Shown one piece after another: positions 6,601-10,261 of a stretch of DNA of 10,261 nt. The notes below the pieces were generated by a model that saw only the letters and a program-made list of their open reading frames with translations, did not search any database and was not told the origin of the DNA. The position numbers were made by a program, and so were the translations under genes. Source of the stretch: Cenarchaeum sp. (GTDB taxonomy: Archaea > Thermoproteota > Nitrososphaeria > Nitrososphaerales > Nitrosopumilaceae); the NCBI GenBank assembly GCA_007570915.1, contig RKSK01000116.1, positions 1-10,261 of the forward strand. Reading direction: 5' to 3'. How positions within the stretch are numbered: the stretch's first letter is position 1; the number at the start of each line of letters is the position of its first letter.

Positions 6601-7738
6601 GCCGGCCAGCGACAGCACCTTTGCCGTCGGCGTGACGACCGTATGGTGCAGGGCCACTGACAGCGCAGGCAACGTCGGCCGTGCGAGCTTCCCCGTAATA
6701 GTTAACTTTGAGGAAGGGTTCGAGTCCGGCCTGGCGGGATGGGCCGCGGCGGGGGGCGGCTGGGCGTCGGAGGCCTCGGAGAACGGCAACCCACCCCGCA
6801 GCGCGTCGTCTAACATGGTCGCACAGGCAGATGACTGCGACGCGAAGTGCTCACTGACGTTCGGCCCCGTAGACCTGTCAGGATACGCGACGGCGACGCT
6901 GGAGTTCTGGAGGTACGTCGACGCCTCCATTGACGACGGCGAGTACTTGGCGGCGCAGGTGCCAGGCAACCTTGACGAGGACAACGATGGTTGGGACACC
7001 ATATACAACTGGACCGCCAGGTCGGACACGCGCGGGGCGTGGCACATGGAGTCGCACAGCCTCGCGGACCACCTCAAGCGGGGGTTCACCGCCAACATTG
7101 TTGTCACACACGGCGGACTCCCCGCCGTCGTGGTCTCGTCGCACGTGGCCAACCGCGTTGACGCGCGCGGCGCATTCAGCCAGCTGACGATGCCCGGCTC
7201 GGGAGGGGATGTGCTCATCGGCACCACAATCCTTGCGACCACGGACATCATATCAAACACCAAGGTGTCGTCTGACGCAGCCCTTGTGCGCGTGAGCGGA
7301 ACCGGCCTGGCCACGGCTGTTGACGAGGTGCAAAAGGGCGGAACGGTGATAACCGTCTCTCGTGAGAGCGTAGCGGATCTGGCAGGAAAGGGCGCCGAGA
7401 TTGTCGGGGCCAAGACCCACAGCGAGGGGAGCGTCCTGCACGACAGCGTCACCGTAAAGGGCAGAGTTGCTGGCGCTAATAAAGTCCTGACAGGCCAAGG
7501 CATTGCAACGTACTGGTCCATAAGCGGAGACAGCGGCGCCCCCGTGATCCACACCGCCAGCGGCGGCAAGTCGTCGTTGCTTGGGATTCACTTTGGAAGC
7601 ATAAAGGTGTTTATCATAGACTCCAGCGGCCAGGTTGTCCACCAGGGCGGACGGTCTTCGGATGGCACCAGGGTAGGGCAGTTTGGGGTGTTTTCCCCGT
7701 GGGAGAGCGTCGCGAGGGATCTGGGAATATCAGGGTGA
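3644..7738 (+). CDS. Secreted multidomain protein: MAM-like jelly rolls and HYR repeats fused to a trypsin-like serine protease
   Basis: 1364 residues. A signal peptide (about 1-25, cut near ALS/Q) is followed by an acidic Pro-rich stretch and an unrecognised domain (about 65-260) with six Cys. A Ser/Pro linker spans 265-290. Jelly-roll domains resembling MAM lie at about 294-440, 621-770 and 1023-1146; each has a paired Cys motif (NCDxxC or DCDxxC) and W/H-rich strand motifs. Five HYR domains lie at about 449-527, 530-608, 779-857, 861-939 and 942-1020, each with two Cys and TDxxGN-type ends. The C-terminal part (about 1147-1364) looks like an S1 (alpha-lytic/streptogrisin-like) protease, with VSSHVA (His1167), SSDAALVRV (Asp1211) and GDSGAPV (Ser1297) followed by LLGIHFG. 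No C-terminal anchor is seen, so it is probably secreted. Its stop overlaps the next start by one base. The protease call rests on motif order and is less sure than the HYR call. Confidence 0.9.
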   Translation: MRGEHALVLASAAAMAILAPTVALSQFSTEDDDAGIPAPPPAAPPGQAVVDEEIEEPGAPPWGIVPDDPEVGHVAVVNELADTHKDLTGIMEAQAGGDYSTPDYPFVMTYVDEENEELVVMMHVMAALAGIEYEEREIQVALDTEVDIKIIYGVLTPDATQIQIESWKQYYRSNCLPAYKPGYRTACVLYEGHLRENGIDPASLGTPVMPPPTPLSTADPCTQSAQSSACYAYTQYKRRCLPTATEDRCTTFATQITTAGYALPTSSSSPPPAPDPEPTPANPAPVPGSGASVFTDGFESGLAAKWVETGEFDWRADRPDEKNIPSRAPSNKVAEADNCDIGCVLTMRSFLNLSSHASATLEFWRYIDNSLDVGDWLKVQVHSNGKWTTAYRWGGGIGDDDTWHRESYSLAGHLTNDFSVRFVAKMDSHTEEVAIDDVTVRGVLRASSDRTAPVVTVPADISRTAPSAAGVAVTFVATARDAVDGSMAPTCTPASGSTFRVGTTTVRCTATDRAGNTGSAAFRVTVRTTDTAPPALSLPSALTRAATSPSGAPVTYTATARDAVDGSMTPTCTPASGSVFSVGTTPVWCLARDSSGNVARGSFKVTVTPFAPTPAPGTAVLTEDFEGGLALWTESGEPDWRTGQHEESRNPDGTSAGTPGNSVAKADNCDTSCTLTLASPLNLSGYTGATLTFSRFVDASLDAGEYLRVQAHKGGLWHTIYSWTAGSGNDDTWHHESYSLSSYLVSDFKVRFVARMSHSVEDVSVDNVEVRATGTARADTVPPVVTVPGDISRISNTGSGVVVTFKATARDAVDGSVTPTCTPASGSTFAVGMTSVSCTATDRAGNKSDGAVFTVTVRVRDSAPPEVSVPSDMTHRATSASGAKVKYNASASDNIDGMLMAECDRASNSVFPVGSTLVTCTATDSSGLTGSGMFTITVLPFVDAFPPVVTVPSGVTATASSASGSAVTYSAPATDETDGTLSSRCAPASDSTFAVGVTTVWCRATDSAGNVGRASFPVIVNFEEGFESGLAGWAAAGGGWASEASENGNPPRSASSNMVAQADDCDAKCSLTFGPVDLSGYATATLEFWRYVDASIDDGEYLAAQVPGNLDEDNDGWDTIYNWTARSDTRGAWHMESHSLADHLKRGFTANIVVTHGGLPAVVVSSHVANRVDARGAFSQLTMPGSGGDVLIGTTILATTDIISNTKVSSDAALVRVSGTGLATAVDEVQKGGTVITVSRESVADLAGKGAEIVGAKTHSEGSVLHDSVTVKGRVAGANKVLTGQGIATYWSISGDSGAPVIHTASGGKSSLLGIHFGSIKVFIIDSSGQVVHQGGRSSDGTRVGQFGVFSPWESVARDLGISG
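5075..5374 (+). repeat. Near-identical DNA repeats within HYR domains 1 and 2
   Basis: Positions 5075-5131 and 5318-5374 (243 bases apart) match over about 56 bases with a single interior mismatch. They encode the ATARDAVDGS to PASG part of HYR 1 and 2. A third copy at about 6065-6121 in HYR 3 has several, mostly silent, differences. The identity at silent positions indicates recent duplication or gene conversion between HYR 1 and 2. HYR 4 and 5 are diverged. Confidence 0.8.
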
Positions 7739-8448
7739 TGGCGCCTGTCCTGCACGGCGCGGCGTTTGTTGCCATTTTGGCGATTGCGGTGCACGTGGCC
7801 AACGAAAACCACGTGGCTGAGGGACAGATGGACGACTCCCACAGATCGTTCGCCACTGCCGCCGAGATGGCGAGCCTGTACCGCATGGCCCTAGAGGACG
7901 GCGAGATGCGCTCCCACCTGCCCTACAGGCTCCAGGCGCAGATGGGGGCAAGGCCGTTCATCCACACCGCATACGCCGTGTCCTTCTTTGAGCGCCTGCC
8001 GGGGATCATAAAGCACGAGTGCGAGATGCTGATAATGGAGGGGTGGTTTGTTGGCGCCGACGGCAGGTTTTACCGCCATGGTTTCAGGGAAGAGGGCCGT
8101 GATTTTGGATCCAAGTGCCTGTTCTATCCCGCCAGTCACGGCTATCTTGGATACGCCGGCATGCCAGAGTACCGGGATCCGGGGACAGATCACCTGGCCG
8201 CGTACCCTGGGTACTACCCTGCCTCTGTGCGCGGGGACGCGGAGGGGGCGCCCGAGGAGGGCAGCCCGCGGGCCCTCGCGTCCAGGCTGGCGTGGCTCTA
8301 CGCGGAGGCCCTGGGCAGCGAGGACGTTCGCTCGCGCCTCCCTGCTGACGTGCGCCACGCCATAGGAGATGCCCGCGGCGCATTCAGACTGGCACATCGC
8401 AGTCCGCGCCGGCAAGGTCTTTGCGGCCCGCCAGCCCCTCGGCATTGA
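7738..8448 (+). CDS. Exported hypothetical protein with internal duplication, probably frameshifted near its end
   Basis: The ATG at 7738 overlaps the preceding TGA (TGATG), so translation is probably coupled to the protease gene. The frame is open upstream to an ATG at 7699, but that would run inside the protease gene. The 236-residue product starts with a signal peptide or membrane anchor (hydrophobic 7-21, possible cut after VHVA). I recognise no family. Residues 45-70 and 185-210 are alike (10 of 26 identical: LY, AL, RS, LP and a final G among them), showing an internal duplication. From about residue 217 the sequence turns into an Arg/Pro-rich tail with poor codon bias, while the +1 frame continues with protein-like sequence to 8500. 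A one-base frameshift near 8386 is likely; the corrected protein would be about 253 residues. The role is unknown, but coupling suggests a partner of the protease. Confidence 0.75.
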   Translation: MAPVLHGAAFVAILAIAVHVANENHVAEGQMDDSHRSFATAAEMASLYRMALEDGEMRSHLPYRLQAQMGARPFIHTAYAVSFFERLPGIIKHECEMLIMEGWFVGADGRFYRHGFREEGRDFGSKCLFYPASHGYLGYAGMPEYRDPGTDHLAAYPGYYPASVRGDAEGAPEEGSPRALASRLAWLYAEALGSEDVRSRLPADVRHAIGDARGAFRLAHRSPRRQGLCGPPAPRH

Positions 8449-8500
8449 TACCCGCAGGTACTGCCTGTCTGAGGCAGATGGCTCGCCATGTCTGATTTAG
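8387..8500 (+). pseudogene. Displaced C-terminal segment of the exported hypothetical protein (+1 frame)
   Basis: In the +1 frame, bases 8387-8497 encode 37 residues (DWHIAVRAGK near the start, YCLSEADG near the end) and stop at TAG 8498-8500. Third codon positions are mostly G or C here, as in true genes of this window, while those of the annotated frame are mixed. The segment resembles residues 102-130 of the same protein, with W, G, G, D, C and L in matching order, so it completes the second half of the internal duplication. It could be a sequencing error, a real mutation or a programmed shift. A separate small ORF from the ATG at 8369 is a weaker alternative. Confidence 0.6.
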
Positions 8501-8651
8501 GCATCACTTGGCCTCCCGGGAGAGGGGGCGCTCATGACTAAATTCTTGCCGCCGGGCAGGGCCTGTCACATGGCCAGGCCGCAGGCGGCCGCGCCATGGC
8601 TGCCTGTCGCCGCGCAGGCGCGCCCCGAGGCCGCCCGGCCGGCAGAGTATA
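8501..8651. other. Intergenic gap with palindromes
   Basis: A perfect 10-bp palindrome, CTCCCGGGAG (8513-8522), lies 12 bases after the displaced stop. GGCCTG (8560-8565) pairs with CAGGCC (8575-8580) across a 9-base loop. Either could mark the 3' end of the protease operon, though no T tract is present. A CTAAAT box at about 8538-8543 lies 27-32 bases before an ATG at 8570 that opens a 28-codon frame ending at 8656. I consider this a chance ORF. Confidence 0.3.
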
Positions 8652-8658
8652 CTTAAAT
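8648..8658 (+). promoter_or_regulatory. TATA box for the PRC-barrel/zinc-ribbon gene
   Basis: TATACTTAAAT, with its TTAAA core centred about 28 bases before the GTG at 8683, is the clearest promoter in the window. It shows that the upstream ATG of the same frame at 8596 lies before the promoter and cannot be the start. Confidence 0.75.
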
Positions 8659-8682
8659 GCGGCACGTCCTGCCGCGCCCCCC

Positions 8683-9426
8683 GTGAGCGCAGACCAGCGG
8701 CTCAAAAAGCTCCGCGGCTCCGGCGGGTTTGTCATGGCCACCATAGGCGACGACCTGCAGCAAAAGGGCAACCTCGGCGGCCCTGACCTGTTCCTTGCCC
8801 CGATCGGGCGCCTCCCGGAGGCCTCCGTCTCGTCGTACCACTGCAACACCTGCGAAAAGGCCTACGAGGGCTGCCCTAGGATCGACCACGAGGAGCCCAA
8901 CGAGACCGTCTCGGATAACCTCGTGCTCGTGGAGCGCGGCCAGTACGTCTGCACGGCGTGCGAGTCGCCGATCGCCGAGTACCGCGTGTTCCACAAGCCC
9001 GACGAGGCCGCAGACGCCGGCCTCGCGCGGCCCATGGGCGCCGCGCCGCCCCCGGCGGCGGCGCCCGGCGCGGCGCCGGAGCCTGCGCCGCGGCAGCCGC
9101 CGCCCGCCGCGCCCGGCGACATCAGCTCGATCGCCGGCATGGCCGTCTATGACGAGCGCGCCGTCATGGTGGGAACCGCCAGCCAGGTGGGCGTCGACCC
9201 CGCGTCCGGCTCGCTGGTCCTCGCCGTCGAGGCGCCGGACGGCACGGTCTCAAGCGTCCCATGGAGCCGCGTGGGGACCGTCGGCGAGATTGTCGTCCTC
9301 GGCGCGGCCGCGCAGGGGGGCGGCCCGCAGCCGCCCGCCGCGCCCCCGCGCGGCGCGTGCGCGTCGTGCGGCTTTGCCAACAGGGAGGCCTCAAAGTTCT
9401 GCGAGCAGTGCGGCAAGGCCCTCTAG
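8683..9426 (+). CDS. Zinc-finger / PRC-barrel / zinc-ribbon protein
   Basis: 247 residues from a GTG start placed by the TATA box; the frame continues upstream to an ATG at 8596, before the promoter. The domains in order are as follows. The first is an N-terminal region with two CxxC pairs (Cys54/57 and Cys90/93, plus Cys64), likely binding zinc. A Pro/Ala linker follows (about 118-144). Next is a PRC-barrel-like domain (about 146-207, with GMAVYDERAVMVGTASQVGV and VPWSRVGTVGEIVVLG). A second Gly/Pro linker leads to a C-terminal zinc ribbon (Cys226, 229, 240, 243; CASCGF and FCEQCGKAL). PRC-barrels are protein-interaction modules found in RimM and photosynthetic reaction centres, and archaea have many of unknown role. 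No signal peptide is present, so it is cytoplasmic. The zinc modules suggest RNA or protein binding, but the function is unknown. Confidence 0.88.
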   Translation: MSADQRLKKLRGSGGFVMATIGDDLQQKGNLGGPDLFLAPIGRLPEASVSSYHCNTCEKAYEGCPRIDHEEPNETVSDNLVLVERGQYVCTACESPIAEYRVFHKPDEAADAGLARPMGAAPPPAAAPGAAPEPAPRQPPPAAPGDISSIAGMAVYDERAVMVGTASQVGVDPASGSLVLAVEAPDGTVSSVPWSRVGTVGEIVVLGAAAQGGGPQPPAAPPRGACASCGFANREASKFCEQCGKAL

Positions 9427-9450
9427 CCCCGCCGCGCCCCCCTAGCAATG

Positions 9451-9456
9451 TTTATG
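9451..9456 (+). promoter_or_regulatory. Possible TATA box for signal peptidase
   Basis: TTTATG is the only AT-rich run in the 35-base gap after the previous stop. It is only 5-10 bases before the ATG at 9462 but 30-35 before an in-frame TTG at 9486. If the leaderless pattern of the neighbouring genes holds, it favours the TTG start. Confidence 0.4.
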
Positions 9457-9461
9457 TTGCC

Positions 9462-10261
9462 ATGCCCGCGCCCCGCGCGGCAGCGTTGGCGCGAAACAAG
9501 ATAGTCACAGAGCTCGCCGTGGCCGGCGCGATGCTCCTCGCGGGGTGGCTCGCCATGTACGTCGCCTTTGGGACGCCCTACCCGTTCTATGTCGTGGCCA
9601 GCGGGAGCATGGAGCCGGCCCTCGAGGTCAACGACATACTGCTGGTCCAGGGCCACGACCCGATCGAGGACGTGGAGGTGGGCGACATTATCGTCTTTGA
9701 CCGGCCCGACGGGGCAGAAAAGGTCATAGTCCACAGGGTGGTCGAGGTCCTCTCCGAGGACCCGCGCACGCTGCGCACGCGCGGCGACGCAAACCAGATA
9801 TCGATACCCGGCACGGACTTTCCGATAACGGGCGACAAGTACATCGGCAAGGTCATGCACATAGTCCCAAAGGTCGGGTACGTGACAAAGGCGCTCGCGC
9901 CGCCCGTGAACTATATCCTGATCGCCATAATCATAGGGTTTATGGTCTTCAAGCACATGCGCGCCTCGCGAGGCCCCGCGGCGCCGGGGCCGGACCGCGA
10001 CGTCGGGGACCTTGACGCCGTCCCGCGCGACGGCGAGTACTCTGCCGGCGCGCAGGACTCGCGCGCGGGGCGGGACGCGCCCGGCGGGCCCGCGTACACG
10101 GGCGCGCCGCGCACGTCGTTCACGCCTGGATCGCAGGCTGCGCCGGGCGGCACGGGGCCGCCGCTCGACGGCGGCGGAGCCCCGCGCACGGCGCGCCTTT
10201 CGGGGGACCCGCAAGGGACGCGCGGCGAGGGGGGCGATCGGGCGCCCGCGGACGACGGCGG
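9462..10261 (+). CDS. Type I signal peptidase, archaeal/ER type (3' end outside window)
   Basis: Open from the ATG at 9462 to the window edge (266 residues visible). It cleaves signal peptides from exported proteins, with its active domain outside the membrane. Helix 1 spans about 17-36. The box FYVVASGSMEP has the nucleophile Ser49, VIVHRV supplies His91 in place of the bacterial Lys, and TRGDAN supplies Asp109. The GKVMHIVPKVGY region follows, then helix 2 (about 150-164). This core closely fits archaeal SPases. After it comes an unusual hydrophilic tail of at least 97 residues, rich in Gly, Pro, Ala, Asp and Arg, which should be cytoplasmic. The start is uncertain: TTG 9486 (residue 9) fits the upstream TTTATG box better. 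It could process the two exported proteins encoded just upstream, but it is probably general. Confidence 0.92.
   Translation, partial: MPAPRAAALARNKIVTELAVAGAMLLAGWLAMYVAFGTPYPFYVVASGSMEPALEVNDILLVQGHDPIEDVEVGDIIVFDRPDGAEKVIVHRVVEVLSEDPRTLRTRGDANQISIPGTDFPITGDKYIGKVMHIVPKVGYVTKALAPPVNYILIAIIIGFMVFKHMRASRGPAAPGPDRDVGDLDAVPRDGEYSAGAQDSRAGRDAPGGPAYTGAPRTSFTPGSQAAPGGTGPPLDGGGAPRTARLSGDPQGTRGEGGDRAPADDG

Noticed and set aside
4423..7569. Three long, nearly adjoining minus-strand frames (4423-5307, 5308-6546, 6547-7569) opposite the large secreted gene
   Set aside because: They are the antisense shadow of a strongly codon-biased GC-rich gene. Their products have no motifs, while the plus strand has a signal peptide, repeated domains and an active-site pattern.
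7699..7737. Upstream ATG at 7699 as start of the exported protein
   Set aside because: It would put 13 extra residues, some charged, before the signal peptide and overlap the protease gene by 40 bases. The ATG at 7738 gives a clean signal peptide and a classic one-base overlap.
8570..8656. 28-codon frame with a TATA-like box 27-32 bases upstream
   Set aside because: The product is Ala/Pro/Arg-rich, the frame ends inside the next gene's TATA box, and one weak box plus a short frame is easily due to chance.

Overview
The window looks like a high-GC piece of a marine group I thaumarchaeote (ammonia-oxidising archaeal lineage). The sponge symbiont Cenarchaeum symbiosum is my best guess, as an inference from content rather than a database match. 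Three things point to archaea. The signal peptidase uses an archaeal/ER-type Ser-His catalytic pair. Several starts sit 24-32 bases after a TATA-like AT-rich box, with no Shine-Dalgarno sequence, which is the pattern of leaderless archaeal transcripts. A zinc-ribbon/PRC-barrel protein of the kind common in thaumarchaea is also present.

Layout. Positions 1-387 (+) are the tail of a Pro/Gln-rich protein that starts outside the window. It is followed by a 267-base gap with several inverted repeats. Two minus-strand genes of unknown function follow: a two-helix membrane protein (655-1251) and a soluble 168-residue protein (1293-1799). Each has its own TATA box. Positions 1832-3130 are about 1.3 kb of GC-rich, dyad-rich DNA in which I find no convincing gene. 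A minus-strand thioredoxin (3131-3457) closes the leftward half, with a T7 tract just past its stop. The 186 bases at 3458-3643 form a divergent promoter region.

The centrepiece is the plus-strand gene 3644-7738, a 1364-residue secreted protein. It carries a signal peptide, an unknown N-terminal domain, a Ser/Pro linker, three MAM-like jelly-roll domains and five HYR (hyalin) repeats. It ends in what reads as a trypsin/alpha-lytic-type serine protease domain with a plausible His-Asp-Ser triad. The third jelly roll runs straight into the protease domain. The gene overlaps by one base (TGATG) with a second secreted protein of unknown family (7738-8448), so the two are probably co-translated. 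That second gene appears frameshifted near 8386: coding-like sequence, matching the second half of an internal duplication, continues in the +1 frame to 8500.

The right end holds a GTG-started zinc-finger/PRC-barrel/zinc-ribbon protein (8683-9426). After it comes a type I signal peptidase (9462 to beyond the window) with an unusually long hydrophilic tail after its second membrane helix. The signal peptidase could process the two secreted proteins, but nothing beyond proximity ties it specifically to them.

The most notable candidate system is the 3644-8500 pair: an adhesin-like domain array fused to a protease, coupled to a small exported partner.
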